Source: Methyloversatilis universalis EHg5
GTDB lineage: Bacteria; Pseudomonadota; Gammaproteobacteria; Burkholderiales; Rhodocyclaceae
Length of the DNA stretch: 64,000 bases
Reading direction: 5' to 3'
Assembly (NCBI RefSeq): GCF_000378945.1
Contig: NZ_KB900539.1
Span: 2,685,234-2,749,233, forward strand
Positions 9,867 through 21,343 of the stretch are shown in pieces. Under the pieces are notes generated by a model, which was not told the origin of the DNA, ran no database searches, and worked only from the letters and a program-made list of their open reading frames with translations. The position numbers and the translations under genes are program-made. Position 1 is the first letter of the stretch; the number at the start of each line of letters is the position of its first letter.

Positions 9867-9902
9867 TTGAAAACACAGCTTCTTATGTCTTATACAAGAC
9901 AT
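9867..9902 (+). promoter_or_regulatory. Predicted aceA promoter with palindromic operator over the -10 element
   Basis: TTGAAA (9867-9872), an 18-bp spacer and TATACA (9891-9896) form a sigma-70-like promoter. An 18-bp inverted repeat, ATGTCTT-ATAC-AAGACAT (9885-9902), lies right across the -10 box, the classic place for a repressor. The shape suits a GntR/FadR-type dimer, but no such regulator is encoded nearby. The predicted start is about 280 nt upstream of the aceA ATG. Confidence 0.6.
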
Positions 9903-10185
9903 CTTGTTGCTTTGCCAAAGCCTCTTTATACTGGTGCTCGTCACGATAGCTGTCCGGTTGCATACGCCGGAAGGCTTCCCGGGCGCCCGATCTGATTGCT
10001 CCCAAACGCTGCAACAGGTCCACGCGGGTTTCGTGCATCGGCCCGCATCGGTTCAACAGGCCGAAAGATGACTGGTCATCGCAACCGGTCATGGGTGTCA
10101 GCACCATCAGCAGCTTCTATTGAGTCAGGGCGTACGGGTGGCAGTCGCCGCCTGTTCGGGTTGTTTTTTTATTCGAGGACATGCA
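9903..10185. other. Long aceA leader / intergenic region
   Basis: About 280 bp lie between the predicted aceA promoter and its ATG. A 74-codon frame on the minus strand (9883-10107) has no recognisable similarity and overlaps the operator, so I do not call it a gene. A second promoter nearer to aceA is possible. GAGGAC just before 10181 acts as the ribosome site. No conserved RNA element is recognised. Confidence 0.4.
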
Positions 10186-11484
10186 ATGAGCACGAAAGAA
10201 CAGGAAATCGCCGCAATCCAGAAGGACTGGGACGAGAACCCCCGCTGGAAGGGCATCAAGCGCGGCTACACCGCCGCTGACGTCTACCGCCTGCGCGGTT
10301 CGGTCCAGGTCGAGTACACGCTGGCCCGCCGTGGCGCGGAAAAGCTGTGGGATCTGGTGAACAACGAGCCGTTCGTCAACTGTCTCGGCGCACTGACCGG
10401 CGGTCAGGCCATGCAGCAGGTGAAGGCTGGCGTGAAGGCGATCTACCTGTCGGGCTGGCAAGTCGCTGCCGACAACAATTCGTACGAAGCGATGTACCCC
10501 GACCAGTCGCTGTACCCGGTTGATTCGGTGCCGACCGTCGTGAGCCGCATCAACAACAGCTTCACGCGCGCTGATGAAATCCAGCACGCCAAGGGCATCC
10601 ACGCTGGCGACAAGGGTTACATCGACTACTTCGCCCCGATCGTGGCTGACGCTGAAGCCGGTTTTGGCGGCGTACTGAACGCCCACGAACTGATGAAGGC
10701 GATGATCCGCGCTGGCGCCGCCGGCGTGCACTTCGAAGACCAGCTGGCTTCCGTGAAGAAGTGCGGCCACATGGGTGGCAAGGTGCTGGTGCCGACCCAG
10801 GACGCCGTGCAGAAGCTGATCGCCGCGCGTCTGGCTGCCGACGTCTACGGCGTGCCGACCCTGATCCTGGCCCGTACCGATGCTGAAGCCGCCGATCTGC
10901 TGACCAGCGACTGCGACCCCAACGACAAGCCCTTCGTTACCGGCGAGCGCACCTCGGAAGGCTTCTACAAGACCAAGAAGGGTCTGGATCAGGCCATTTC
11001 GCGCGGTCTGGCCTACGCACCGTACGCCGACCTGATCTGGTGCGAAACCGGCACGCCGGATCTGGAATTCGCGAAGAAGTTCGCCGACGCGATCCACGCC
11101 AAGTTCCCGGGCAAGATGCTGTCGTACAACTGCTCGCCGTCGTTCAACTGGAAGAAGAACCTCGACGACGCAACCATCGCCAAGTTCCAGCGCGAACTGG
11201 GCGCCATGGGCTACAAGTACCAGTTCATCACCCTGGCCGGCATCCACAACATGTGGTACCACATGTTCGATCTGGCCCAGGACTACGTCGCCCGCGGCAT
11301 GTCGGCCTACGTGGAAAAGGTTCAGGAGCCGGAATTCGCGGCCCGCGACCGCGGCTACACCTTCGTGTCGCACCAGCAGGAAGTCGGCACTGGCTACTTC
11401 GACGACGTGACCACCACCATCCAGGGTGGCACTTCGTCGGTGACCGCGCTGACCGGTTCGACCGAAGAAGAGCAGTTCCACTGA
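10186..11484 (+). CDS. aceA: Isocitrate lyase
   Basis: Cleaves isocitrate to glyoxylate and succinate, first step of the glyoxylate shunt. The 432-aa product matches the bacterial ICL length. The catalytic loop [15 protein letters not shown] puts the active-site Cys at residue 193. [12 protein letters not shown] and [13 protein letters not shown] are further family motifs. The ATG at 10186 ([11 protein letters not shown]) is preferred over an upstream in-frame start because a ribosome site precedes it and it gives the usual N-terminus. AceA competes with Icd for isocitrate. Confidence 0.97.
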   Translation: MSTKEQEIAAIQKDWDENPRWKGIKRGYTAADVYRLRGSVQVEYTLARRGAEKLWDLVNNEPFVNCLGALTGGQAMQQVKAGVKAIYLSGWQVAADNNSYEAMYPDQSLYPVDSVPTVVSRINNSFTRADEIQHAKGIHAGDKGYIDYFAPIVADAEAGFGGVLNAHELMKAMIRAGAAGVHFEDQLASVKKCGHMGGKVLVPTQDAVQKLIAARLAADVYGVPTLILARTDAEAADLLTSDCDPNDKPFVTGERTSEGFYKTKKGLDQAISRGLAYAPYADLIWCETGTPDLEFAKKFADAIHAKFPGKMLSYNCSPSFNWKKNLDDATIAKFQRELGAMGYKYQFITLAGIHNMWYHMFDLAQDYVARGMSAYVEKVQEPEFAARDRGYTFVSHQQEVGTGYFDDVTTTIQGGTSSVTALTGSTEEEQFH

Positions 11485-11520
11485 AATGCGCCGGGCCCGC
11501 AGTCGCGGGTCTGATGCAGA

Positions 11521-11556
11521 AAAAGGCCATCCGGCGCAAGCCGGATGGCCTTTTTG
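11521..11556. terminator. Bidirectional terminator between aceA and the LysR gene
   Basis: An 11-bp perfect stem (GGCCATCCGGC at 11526-11536, GCCGGATGGCC at 11541-11551) with loop GCAA is flanked by five A before and five T after. It can serve both aceA and the convergent LysR gene. Confidence 0.93.
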
Positions 11557-11614
11557 TTTTTGGATGCAGCGTCAGAGATAGATGCTGGCAGCCCCCCCCC
11601 TCCGATGCCTACGT

Positions 11615-12562
11615 TCAGGGTTCAGCCGCCACCGGCAGTTCCGGCATGTAAGCACCACCGGATTCCCAGTACGCCAGATCACCATAGGTGATCTTCAGCA
11701 GATCGACGAACAGGCGCACCCGCAGCGGCAGATGACGGCGTTGCGGAAACAGCGCATAGATGCCCATGGGCGGCGCGGCAAAGTCGCCCAGCACCTCGAC
11801 CAGCGCCCCGTTCGCCAGATCCTCCCTGATCTCCCAGTACGACCGCCATGCCAGCCCGAGACCGCTCAGCGCCCAGTCCCGCAGCACCGCACCGTCGTTG
11901 CACTCGACCAGATGATTGATACGCAGCGTGATCGGCTCGCCATGCGCCATGAAACTCCAGCCCCGCGCCTGTGCACGGTTCGGGCCGAGGCCGAGGCAGC
12001 GGTGCTGCAGCAGGTCGTACGGATGGCCCGGCTTGCCATAACGGCCCAGGTAATCCGGGCTCGCCACCACCACCCGCCGGGTTTCGCCCAATTTGATACT
12101 GATCATGCTGGAATCGGGCAAGCTGCCTATGCGCACCGCGCAATCGACGTTTTCATTCACCAGATCGACCATGCGATCGGTCAGGTCCAGTGAAATTTTT
12201 ACCTCCGGATTCAGGCCCATGAAGCGCTTCACCAGCGGCGCCACATGCCTGCGCCCGAAGCCGGCCGGGGCACTCACCCGCAGCAGGCCGGTCGCCCTGG
12301 CGCCGCCTGCAGTCACCGCGGCGTCCGCATTCGCCATTTCATTAAGGATGCGCTGGCAATCCTCCAGATAGGCGCTGCCCTCGTGGGTCAGCGTGAGCTT
12401 GCGCGTCGTGCGCAGCATCAATTTCACGCCCAGCCGCTCTTCCAGCGCATCGATACGGCGGCCGATCACCGCCGGCTGCACACCTTCGAGCTTGGCCACA
12501 GCAGACAGACTGCCGTGAGCCGCGACCGAAACGAAGGACTCTATCTCCTTGAAGCGATCCAT
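11615..12562 (-). CDS. LysR-family transcriptional regulator
   Basis: A 315-aa DNA-binding regulator. The N-terminal winged helix-turn-helix (about 1-60) contains FVSVAAHGSLSAVAKLEGVQ and the linker helix, followed by a two-lobe effector-binding domain (about 90-295). The effector is unknown. The gene lies between aceA (convergent) and aceB (divergent, 297 bp away), so control of aceB, its own gene or both is a fair inference from the usual LysR layout. It could equally act on distant genes. Confidence 0.9.
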   Translation of the reverse strand: MDRFKEIESFVSVAAHGSLSAVAKLEGVQPAVIGRRIDALEERLGVKLMLRTTRKLTLTHEGSAYLEDCQRILNEMANADAAVTAGGARATGLLRVSAPAGFGRRHVAPLVKRFMGLNPEVKISLDLTDRMVDLVNENVDCAVRIGSLPDSSMISIKLGETRRVVVASPDYLGRYGKPGHPYDLLQHRCLGLGPNRAQARGWSFMAHGEPITLRINHLVECNDGAVLRDWALSGLGLAWRSYWEIREDLANGALVEVLGDFAAPPMGIYALFPQRRHLPLRVRLFVDLLKITYGDLAYWESGGAYMPELPVAAEP

Positions 12563-12859
12563 TTTGTACTAAAAGTAAAAGATAAATGTACTTCAGGAAA
12601 GCTTAACGGATGCATAAGGAAAGTCTAGTATTTGTGCAGATGCAGCAATTCATGCCGGGCACAACCTGGTCTGATGCATCGGACGTTAGACCCCGGTCCT
12701 CCCGTCCGCACCGCGCGCAACCCGCTCGCTGCGGCACATCCGCCCGACGACGGCACCACCGTCGCCGATCGGGTGTGAGGGACGGCCACCCTGTCCGGAG
12801 CACGGAGCACGCACGCTCACGTCATACCGGCTCTCGAACCGTTATCGGAGCGCACGCAC
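12563..12859. promoter_or_regulatory. Divergent LysR/aceB intergenic region
   Basis: A 297-bp gap. The 40 bp next to the LysR start are AT-rich (12560-12600), unlike the rest, and probably carry promoter and regulator sites. I see no clear -35/-10 pair and no perfect operator. The aceB ribosome site is CGGAGCG, roughly 10 nt upstream of its ATG. Confidence 0.4.
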
Positions 12860-14482
<1,623 letters not shown>

Positions 14483-14506
14483 GCCTACCCCACGCAGCAT
14501 CATGGA

Positions 14507-14532
14507 CGGCGCCCCAAAAGGGCGCCGTTTTT
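14507..14532 (+). terminator. aceB terminator
   Basis: 8-bp stem CGGCGCCC (14507-14514) / GGGCGCCG (14520-14527) followed by TTTTT. Confidence 0.88.
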
Positions 14533-14621
14533 CGTTCACCCCGGGGCTCGCACGTATCGTCTCGATCCGATACGCTCGTTGGTCGAGCGGAAGAACACCC
14601 GCAAAAGGGAAAACAAGGACG

Positions 14622-14647
14622 AAAAAAAGCCCGCTCTCCGGCGGGCT
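14622..14647 (-). terminator. Terminator for the cytochrome c gene
   Basis: Stem AGCCCGC (14628-14634) / GCGGGCT (14641-14647). The A run at 14622-14628 becomes the U tract on the minus strand. Confidence 0.85.
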
Positions 14648-14687
14648 TGCGCGTCAGCAGGGGCGGCGGTAACCGCCCGGCCTTGCA

Positions 14688-15068
14688 TCACTCCATCGGG
14701 TTGACCTTGCCCGGAGCGATCTTGCCGTCTGAACGACCTTTCAGATAGGAAAAGAGGCTATCGATCTTTTCGCCCTTGAGGAACGGGTGCGGAGGCATGC
14801 CGCGGTCAGCGTGCGAACCGTCGACGACGATGCCGACGAACTCTTCCTTCGTGTACTTCTTCAGGCCTTCGATCAGCGACGGGCCGACCATACCTTCCTG
14901 ATTCGCGCCATGGCAACGCTCACAGGCAGCCTGACGCCACACCTTCCAGCCGTTCAGCGTCTTGGCATCGACCTTGTTGCCTTCGGCAACCTTGTACGGC
15001 GCTTCCTGCGCCATGGCGGTGGAAGCCAGCGCTGCCAGCACGACGGCGGCGAGTTGTTTACGAATCAC
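14688..15068 (-). CDS. Periplasmic c-type cytochrome
   Basis: A 126-aa monohaem cytochrome c for periplasmic electron transfer. A signal peptide ends at AMA before residue 21. One haem site, CERCH (Cys49, Cys52, His53), and a likely axial Met91 in RGMPPHP are visible. The start is GTG at 15068 with a GGAGAG site upstream. It stands alone with its own terminator, so its partner is unknown. In methylotrophs such cytochromes often accept electrons from PQQ alcohol dehydrogenases (MxaG/XoxG/PedF-like), but no dehydrogenase is nearby and this is a guess. Confidence 0.88.
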   Translation of the reverse strand: MIRKQLAAVVLAALASTAMAQEAPYKVAEGNKVDAKTLNGWKVWRQAACERCHGANQEGMVGPSLIEGLKKYTKEEFVGIVVDGSHADRGMPPHPFLKGEKIDSLFSYLKGRSDGKIAPGKVNPME

Positions 15069-15249
15069 AATCAGCTCTCCTCAATTGATTGGTGGGTGTT
15101 GCAGTGGGCAAAACGATCTGTCCGGCCAATAGGATTACATGACCTGCGATGGACCGGGAATAAGTGTCGGCTTATGGCTGGCGCTTTCCAGAACTCGCAA
15201 GCTTACCGTGCAGTCCTGATTAAAAAAAGAGTCTGAGGCCCCTAACCGA

Positions 15250-15699
15250 TCAACGGCCACCGGTCGAGCCAAAACCGCCAGAACCACGCTGCGACGCAGC
15301 AAAATCGCTGACCTCGTTCAGTCGAACCTGTACCACCGGCACCACCACGAGTTGCGCGATACGCTCCAGCGGTTCAAGGACAAACTCCCCTTGCCCCCGG
15401 TTCCACATCGACACAAAAATTTGCCCCTGATAGTCGGAATCGATCAGCCCCACCAGATTGCCCAGCACGATGCCGTGCTTGTGCCCGAGGCCAGAACGGG
15501 GGAGCACCAGAGCGGCCAGACCAGGGTCTTCCAGATGGATGGCGATGCCGCTGGGCACCAGCAGGGTGTCACCCGGCCTGAGTACGACCGCGGAGTCGAT
15601 GCAGGCGCGCAGGTCCAGTCCGGCAGCACCGGGCGTGGCATAGGCCGGCTGCAGCGTGCGCAGCCTTTCGTCGAGAATCTTGTAGTCGAGCACGGACAT
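15250..15699 (-). CDS. dut: Deoxyuridine 5'-triphosphate nucleotidohydrolase
   Basis: Hydrolyses dUTP to dUMP, keeping uracil out of DNA. The 149-aa trimeric dUTPase shows the conserved motifs in order: [32 protein letters not shown] and the C-terminal glycine-rich arm [10 protein letters not shown]. It overlaps the coaBC stop by 1 nt, the common coaBC-dut operon. Confidence 0.97.
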   Translation of the reverse strand: MSVLDYKILDERLRTLQPAYATPGAAGLDLRACIDSAVVLRPGDTLLVPSGIAIHLEDPGLAALVLPRSGLGHKHGIVLGNLVGLIDSDYQGQIFVSMWNRGQGEFVLEPLERIAQLVVVPVVQVRLNEVSDFAASQRGSGGFGSTGGR

Positions 15700-16904
15700 C
15701 AGGCGTCTTTCATCAGGCGTGAAACATGTTCGAGAATGGCTCGCGCCACTTCGGTCTTGGGCGCGCGCGGCAGAGGATGACGGCCATGGTCGTCATACAG
15801 CACCACCTGGTTGTCGTCGCCCCCCAGGGCATCGCTCACCAGATTGCCCACCACTAGCTGCAGTTTCTTGGCCGCGCGCTTGCCTTGGGCATAGGTGTCC
15901 AGATCGTGGCTTTCGGCGGCGAAACCAACGCAGAACGGCGCATCCGGACGGGATGCGACATCACTCAGGATGTCCGGATTACGCACCATGTCTAGCGACA
16001 GGGTGTCTGCGCTCTTCTTGATCTTCCGCGCACTGGGCGCTGCCGGGCGGTAGTCGGCCACCGCAGCGACCGCAATGAACAGATCGACCTCGGCACAGCG
16101 GGCAATCACCTGCGCATGCATGTCCGCTGCGCTGCGGACATCGACACGCTCAACCCCATGCGGGCAAGGCAGCGCCGTCGGCCCACTCACCAGCGTGACG
16201 CAGGCACCGGCTCTGGCCGCCTCCAGCGCCAGCGCGTAGCCCATGCGACCGGAACTGAGATTGGTCACCACTCGAACCGGATCGATGGCTTCGGAAGTCG
16301 GGCCCGCGGTGATCAGCACGCGCCGGCCCACCAGCCGCTTAGGGGTGAAATGGGCACGCACCGCCTCCAGCAGTACGTCAGGCTCGACCATGCGGCCGAG
16401 CCCCACCTCACCACACGCCTGTTCACCCGCAGCCGGGCCGACGACGAGCGCACCATCGCTGCGCAGCGTATCTATATTGCGGACGGTGGCCGGGTGCTCC
16501 CACATCTGACGGTTCATGGCCGGCGCCACCATCAGCGCACAACCGGTGTCGCGTGCCAGACACAGCGTAGTCAGCAGGTCATCGGCACGCCCCTGAACCA
16601 GACGGGCGATGCAGTCCGCGGTGGCCGGGGCTATCAGGATGAGCGAGGCATCGCGGCTCAGGTCGATGTGAGCCATGCCGTTGGGCATGCGCGCATCCCA
16701 CAGGTCGGTCCATACCGGTTCGCCGGTAATGGCCTGAAACGTCGCGGCACCAACAAAATGACTGGCCGCATCGGTCATGACCACGCGCACGCGTGCGCCA
16801 TCCTTGATCAGCAGTCGGGCCAGTTCGGCCGCCTTGTAGGCCGCGACACCGCCGGTGACGGCCAGCACGACGGAACGTCCCGCCAGCTCGGGCTGTGCAT
16901 TCAT
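15699..16904 (-). CDS. coaBC: Bifunctional phosphopantothenoylcysteine decarboxylase / phosphopantothenate-cysteine ligase
   Basis: Makes 4'-phosphopantetheine for coenzyme A in two steps. The 401-aa product has an N-terminal flavoprotein decarboxylase (about 1-185) with [18 protein letters not shown] and the PAMNRQMW motif. The C-terminal ligase domain carries [13 protein letters not shown] and [17 protein letters not shown], which holds the catalytic Lys. The ATG at 16904 was chosen because it gives the standard N-terminus; a longer in-frame extension runs into the radC promoter. It diverges from radC across 45 bp and is coupled to dut. Confidence 0.96.
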   Translation of the reverse strand: MNAQPELAGRSVVLAVTGGVAAYKAAELARLLIKDGARVRVVMTDAASHFVGAATFQAITGEPVWTDLWDARMPNGMAHIDLSRDASLILIAPATADCIARLVQGRADDLLTTLCLARDTGCALMVAPAMNRQMWEHPATVRNIDTLRSDGALVVGPAAGEQACGEVGLGRMVEPDVLLEAVRAHFTPKRLVGRRVLITAGPTSEAIDPVRVVTNLSSGRMGYALALEAARAGACVTLVSGPTALPCPHGVERVDVRSAADMHAQVIARCAEVDLFIAVAAVADYRPAAPSARKIKKSADTLSLDMVRNPDILSDVASRPDAPFCVGFAAESHDLDTYAQGKRAAKKLQLVVGNLVSDALGGDDNQVVLYDDHGRHPLPRAPKTEVARAILEHVSRLMKDA

Positions 16905-16949
16905 GACAATGGTGTATCCTGAGCCAGTTCGACCACGGATTGTAACGCG

Positions 16950-17627
16950 ATGGCGATCAAGGACTGGAGCGAGGACCGCAGACCACGTGAGCGCCTGCTG
17001 CTGCATGGCGCGGAAGCGCTGTCAGCGGCGGAACTGCTGGCCATCTTCCTGCGTGTCGGCGTGGCAGGGAAATCGGCGGTCGAACTGGCGCAGGACCTGC
17101 TCGGCCATTTCGATGGCAGCGTGGTCCGGCTGCACAACGCCAGCGTCGCCGAACTGTGCCGGATCAAAGGCATGGGCAGCGCCAAGGCGGCGCAGCTGAA
17201 AGCGACATTCGAACTGGCCCGTCGCGGCCTGCACGAACAGCTGGAGCAACGTGACGCCTTCACCTCACCGCAGACGGTCCGCGACTGGCTGATGCTGCGG
17301 CTGGGTGGTCTGAATCACGAAGTATTCATGGTGCTGCTGCTGGACGCACAGAACCGCCTACTGCGTGCGGTCGAGCTGTTCCGGGGCACGCTCACTCAAA
17401 CAAGCGTCTATCCGCGCGAAGTGGTGAAACTGGCGCTGGCCCACAACGCCGCTGCGGTCATCCTGGCGCACAACCACCCGTCCGGGCTGGCCGAGCCTTC
17501 ACGTGCCGACGAGTTTCTGACCCAGACGCTGAAGCAGGCCCTGGCCCTGGTGGATGTGCGGGTACTGGACCATGTCATCGTCGGCAGCGGTGCCAGCTGC
17601 TCGTTCGCAGAACGAGGAATGCTCTGA
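16950..17627 (+). CDS. radC: RadC family JAB-domain protein
   Basis: A 225-aa RadC protein with an N-terminal helix-hairpin-helix region (about 1-95, [17 protein letters not shown]) and a C-terminal JAB/MPN domain. The metal motif AHNHPSG and downstream [11 protein letters not shown] fit a metal-dependent fold. Despite its name, a direct DNA-repair role is unproven in the family. The radC-rpmB-rpmG order next to coaBC-dut is widely conserved. Confidence 0.94.
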   Translation: MAIKDWSEDRRPRERLLLHGAEALSAAELLAIFLRVGVAGKSAVELAQDLLGHFDGSVVRLHNASVAELCRIKGMGSAKAAQLKATFELARRGLHEQLEQRDAFTSPQTVRDWLMLRLGGLNHEVFMVLLLDAQNRLLRAVELFRGTLTQTSVYPREVVKLALAHNAAAVILAHNHPSGLAEPSRADEFLTQTLKQALALVDVRVLDHVIVGSGASCSFAERGML

Positions 17628-17632
17628 AGAAC

Positions 17633-17662
17633 TTGAACAAAACGGAATCGATCCGCTATAAT
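17633..17662 (+). promoter_or_regulatory. rpmB-rpmG promoter
   Basis: TTGAAC (17633-17638) and a perfect TATAAT (17657-17662) are separated by 18 bp, 31 bp before the rpmB ATG. Confidence 0.8.
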
Positions 17663-17693
17663 CACGAGCTTTTCCGATTCTGGAGCTCGAAAC

Positions 17694-17930
17694 ATGTCCC
17701 GCGTTTGCCAAGTTACCGGGAAGTCGCCGATGGTGGGCAACAACGTTTCCCACGCCAACAACAAGACCAAGCGCCGCTTCCTGCCCAATCTCCAGCAACG
17801 CCGTTTCTGGCTGGAGTCCGAAAACCGCTTCATCAGCCTGCGCGTCAGCACCAAGGGCCTGCGCACAATTGACAAGAAGGGCATCGAAACCGTGCTCGCG
17901 GAAATCCGCGCACGCGGCGAAAAGATCTGA
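17694..17930 (+). CDS. rpmB: 50S ribosomal protein L28
   Basis: A 78-aa L28 of the large ribosomal subunit. It starts [20 protein letters not shown], and [13 protein letters not shown] is the conserved basic core. Length and start are canonical. It lies 92 bp upstream of rpmG and shares its promoter. Confidence 0.98.
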   Translation: MSRVCQVTGKSPMVGNNVSHANNKTKRRFLPNLQQRRFWLESENRFISLRVSTKGLRTIDKKGIETVLAEIRARGEKI

Positions 17931-18022
17931 TCCGGAACCCAGCGTTCCGAACAGCTAGCAATTCCGGCCGCGCCGGATCAACCAATCCGGCTCTGCCGGC
18001 ATAGACAGGAAGGAAAGACGTC

Positions 18023-18190
18023 ATGGCCAAGGGCGGACGCGACAAGATCAAGCTGGAATCGACTGCCGGTACCGGTCACTTCTACACCACGGACAAGAAC
18101 AAGCGCACCACGCCGGAAAAGATGGAGATCATGAAATTCGATCCCAAGGCGCGCAAGCACGTGATGTACAAGGAAACCAAGCTGAAGTGA
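18023..18190 (+). CDS. rpmG: 50S ribosomal protein L33
   Basis: A 55-aa protein starting [20 protein letters not shown] and ending MYKETKLK, a normal L33. It lacks the paired CxxC zinc motifs, so it is the zinc-independent form. An AAGGAAAG ribosome site precedes the ATG. A strong terminator follows 35 bp later. Confidence 0.97.
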   Translation: MAKGGRDKIKLESTAGTGHFYTTDKNKRTTPEKMEIMKFDPKARKHVMYKETKLK

Positions 18191-18224
18191 GTTTCCCTGC
18201 CATCCTCAGGGATGGCAAAAGCGC

Positions 18225-18258
18225 AATAAAAAACCCGCCGCTGGCGGGTTTTTTATTG
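18225..18258. terminator. Bidirectional terminator after rpmG
   Basis: 8-bp stem AACCCGCC (18232-18239) / GGCGGGTT (18243-18250) with a 3-nt loop, an A run before and a T run after. It serves rpmG and may also catch purM transcripts from the other strand. Confidence 0.92.
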
Positions 18259-18355
18259 CCTGAAACAAAGACAAAGGACAACAGCCAGTACAGAGGGACG
18301 CCGCAAGCCACCACGGACCAAGGGGGCGCCTTGGTCCCTCTACTCCAGCCTGGGA

Positions 18356-19411
18356 TCAGCGCACGACGGTCTGCGCTTCACCCTCGCTGCAGCGCTCGAT
18401 GCAGCCGATGCGATACACGGTTTCCCCTGCAGCCGACAGGGACTGCACCGCGCGATCGGCATCGGCCGCCGATACGATCACCACCATGCCGATGCCGCAG
18501 TTGAACACGCGGTACATTTCCTGTTCGGCCACATTGCCCGCTTCGCGAAGCCAGGCGAACAGCGGCGGCAGCGTCCAGGACGATGCATCGATATGGGCCG
18601 ACAGGCCAGCCGGCAGCACGCGCGGCACGTTGTCCAGCAGACCGCCGCCGGTGATGTGAGCCATGCCTTTTACCAGCCCCGGCGCTTCCTTCATCAGCGC
18701 AAGCAGCGACTTCACGTAGATGCGGGTCGGCTCGAGCACGGTTTCGCGCAGCGTGCGACCGTGGAAGTCAGCGTCGAGATCAGGCGCGTCACGCTCGAGT
18801 ATCTTGCGCAGCAGCGAATAGCCGTTCGAGTGGGCGCCGCTGGACGCCAGGCCCAGCACCACATCGCCTTCGGCAATGGTTTCACCGCTGATGAGCTGGC
18901 TCTTTTCGGCGATGCCAACCGCGAAGCCGGCCAGATCGTATTCACCCGCCGGATACATACCGGGCATTTCGGCCGTCTCACCGCCGATCAGCGCGCAGCC
19001 CGCCAGCTCACAGCCGCGGGCGATGCCGCCGACCACGCGTGCGGCCGTGTCGACATCCAGCTTGCCGCAGGCAAAGTAATCAAGAAAGAACACCGGCTCG
19101 GCACCCTGTACCAGGATGTCGTTTACGCTCATCGCCACCAGATCCTGGCCCACCGTATCGTGGCCATCGAGCTGGAAAGCAAGCTTGAGCTTGGTGCCCA
19201 CGCCGTCGGTACCCGACACCAGCACCGGCTCGCGGTAGTTCTTCGACACTTCGAACAGGGCACCGAAACCGCCAATGCCGCCGATCACCTCGGGACGCAT
19301 GGTGCGCTTGGCCAGCGGCTTGATGCGCTCAACCAGCGCATCACCGGCGTCGATGTCCACACCGGCGGCGGCGTAACTAAGAGGGGCTCGGGAATCAGTG
19401 GATGAAGTCAT
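18356..19411 (-). CDS. purM: Phosphoribosylformylglycinamidine cyclo-ligase (AIR synthetase)
   Basis: Converts FGAM and ATP to 5-aminoimidazole ribonucleotide in purine synthesis. The 351-aa product starts with the usual [14 protein letters not shown]. It contains [46 protein letters not shown] and [17 protein letters not shown], all typical. It diverges from the PerM-like gene. Confidence 0.97.
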   Translation of the reverse strand: MTSSTDSRAPLSYAAAGVDIDAGDALVERIKPLAKRTMRPEVIGGIGGFGALFEVSKNYREPVLVSGTDGVGTKLKLAFQLDGHDTVGQDLVAMSVNDILVQGAEPVFFLDYFACGKLDVDTAARVVGGIARGCELAGCALIGGETAEMPGMYPAGEYDLAGFAVGIAEKSQLISGETIAEGDVVLGLASSGAHSNGYSLLRKILERDAPDLDADFHGRTLRETVLEPTRIYVKSLLALMKEAPGLVKGMAHITGGGLLDNVPRVLPAGLSAHIDASSWTLPPLFAWLREAGNVAEQEMYRVFNCGIGMVVIVSAADADRAVQSLSAAGETVYRIGCIERCSEGEAQTVVR

Positions 19412-19554
19412 GACATATGGGGCGCGAGGCGCCGCGAAAACAGGATGAATGAACGGGATTGCAGCGGAATCTTGTTAAACTGCGGGGCGTTTTTGCACCG
19501 CATTCGCGCATTCCACCCCAAGGGTGCGCATTCTACTCCTGCACGCATCCCGTC

Positions 19555-20640
19555 ATGACCCCTCCCGGCATCAACCGCAAACAAACCTTGCTGTGGGCAG
19601 GCGTAGGTGCGGCCATCGTCGGCGTGCTGTGGCTGCTGGGTCCGACGCTGTCTCCCTTCATGCTTGGCCTGGTGCTCGCCTACATCTTCGAGCCGCTGGT
19701 CGACCGCATGCACCGGCGAGGGGCACCCCGGACGCTCTCGGTGGTGCTCACCATTCTGCTGGTGATCGGGCTTCTGGTCGGTCTGGTACTCATTCTGGTT
19801 CCAGTGATACAGCAGGAGGTCCGCACGCTGATAGAACGCCTGCCGGCCTATCTGACCGCGGCGCACGACCAGTTCATTCCATGGCTGCAGGCGCACTTCG
19901 GCATCAGCCTGAAGCTTGATGTCGATAGCCTGAAGAAATTCATCACGAAGAACTGGAGCAGCGCGCAGGATTACCTGATGCTTGCGCTGGAGTACGTGAG
20001 CAGCCAGAGCACGGTCATCCTTGGCGTGCTGGCCAATCTGCTGCTGACGCCGGTGGTCATGTTCTACCTGATGCGCGACTGGCGTGAGCTTCGGCAGCGG
20101 GTCGGCAAGCTGGTACCCCGCCCGTGGCTGGATCGCACGCTTTCGCTGGCGGACGAAGTCGATGCGGTGCTGGCGGAGTTCCTGCGCGGCCAGCTGTCGG
20201 TCATGGTTGCGCTCGCGCTGTTCTACAGCATCGGCCTGTGGATCGCCGGCGTCGATTACGCGCTGCCTCTTGGTCTGCTGTCCGGCCTGCTCGGCTTCAT
20301 TCCGTATGTCGGTTTTTCCAGCGGCCTGCTGCTGTCGCTGCTGGTCGCCACCCTTCAGTTCCAGGGCTGGTCGCCGGTGATCGGCGTCGCGGTGGTGTAT
20401 GGTCTGGGCCAGATGCTGGAAAGTTTTCTTCTGACGCCTTGGCTGGTCGGAGACCGTATCGGTCTGCACCCACTGGCTGTGATTTTCGCGCTGATGGCTT
20501 TCGGCCAGCTGTTCGGCTTCGTCGGCGTGCTGGTGGCACTGCCCGCCTCGGCCGCACTGCTGGTCGGGCTGCGCGAAGTGCGCCGGCACTATCTGGCCAG
20601 CGGCTTCTATCAGGGTGACACGCCCAAGATCATCGAATGA
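19555..20640 (+). CDS. AI-2E/PerM family membrane protein
   Basis: A 361-aa polytopic inner-membrane protein of the PerM/AI-2E exporter-like family, with about eight hydrophobic segments and a central soluble stretch around residues 90-150. The family's substrate is uncertain; signalling-molecule export and ion antiport have both been proposed. The ATG at 19555 (MTPPGINRKQ) is favoured because the upstream extension looks non-coding. It overlaps hda by 4 nt. The purM / perM-hda divergent layout is common in betaproteobacteria. Confidence 0.88.
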   Translation: MTPPGINRKQTLLWAGVGAAIVGVLWLLGPTLSPFMLGLVLAYIFEPLVDRMHRRGAPRTLSVVLTILLVIGLLVGLVLILVPVIQQEVRTLIERLPAYLTAAHDQFIPWLQAHFGISLKLDVDSLKKFITKNWSSAQDYLMLALEYVSSQSTVILGVLANLLLTPVVMFYLMRDWRELRQRVGKLVPRPWLDRTLSLADEVDAVLAEFLRGQLSVMVALALFYSIGLWIAGVDYALPLGLLSGLLGFIPYVGFSSGLLLSLLVATLQFQGWSPVIGVAVVYGLGQMLESFLLTPWLVGDRIGLHPLAVIFALMAFGQLFGFVGVLVALPASAALLVGLREVRRHYLASGFYQGDTPKIIE

Positions 20641-21329
20641 TGCGTCAGCTGCTGCTCGACATCCGACCGATCGCCGCCCCCAGCCTGAACAATTTCGTTG
20701 CCGGCGGCAACCGCGACCTGTTGGCCCATCTGCGTACGATGACCGGCAGTGAGTCCGGCGCGTCGGTCTATCTGTGGGGCGACAGCGGCAGCGGCCGTAC
20801 GCATCTGCTGCGCGCGCTGGCGGCGGAATCGAAGGCGCGTGGCCTTTACCTGGAAGTCGATCAGATCAATTTCACCGCGGCCGACACGCTGATCGGCGCA
20901 CTCGAAGCAACACACGCGAAACTTTGGCTGTTCGACGACATCCATCTTCTTGAGCCGGATGCGCAGATCGCGCTGTTCCGCGCCGTCAATCTGGCGTACA
21001 CCCGTGGCGTGACCGTAGTGGCGGCAGGCAACAGCGCACCACGAGACCTCCCGTTGCGCGAGGATCTGCGCACCCGCATCGGGCAGATGCTGCCCTTCTG
21101 CATACAGCCGCTGCACGACGAAGAGCGCATCGAACTGCTGCACGCACACGCCGCTGCCCGCGGCATGAAAGTCGAACAGGACGTGTTCGACTATCTGCTG
21201 CGGCATGGTCGGCGCGACATCCGCTCGCTGCTCGGCATCCTCGATCTGCTGGACGAACACTCCCTGACTCGCCAGCGGCCGGTAACCCTGCCGCTGCTGC
21301 GCGAAGTCATGCAGGCAAGACTGATCTGA
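20637..21329 (+). CDS. hda: DnaA regulatory inactivator Hda
   Basis: A 230-aa DnaA-like AAA protein that works with the beta clamp to hydrolyse DnaA-ATP and prevent re-initiation. The N-terminal QLLLDIRPI supplies a clamp-binding-like QL-L motif. The P-loop WGDSGSGRTHLLRAL has Arg in place of Lys, and LWLFDDIHLLEP is the Walker B region. It overlaps the upstream membrane gene by 4 nt (two possible ATGs at 20637 and 20640). Confidence 0.94.
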   Translation: MMRQLLLDIRPIAAPSLNNFVAGGNRDLLAHLRTMTGSESGASVYLWGDSGSGRTHLLRALAAESKARGLYLEVDQINFTAADTLIGALEATHAKLWLFDDIHLLEPDAQIALFRAVNLAYTRGVTVVAAGNSAPRDLPLREDLRTRIGQMLPFCIQPLHDEERIELLHAHAAARGMKVEQDVFDYLLRHGRRDIRSLLGILDLLDEHSLTRQRPVTLPLLREVMQARLI

Positions 21330-21343
21330 TACGGACCCGATTC

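Noticed and set aside
9883-10107. 74-codon frame on the minus strand between rraA and aceA
   Set aside because: It overlaps the aceA operator, has no recognisable similarity and no ribosome site I trust; more likely chance.
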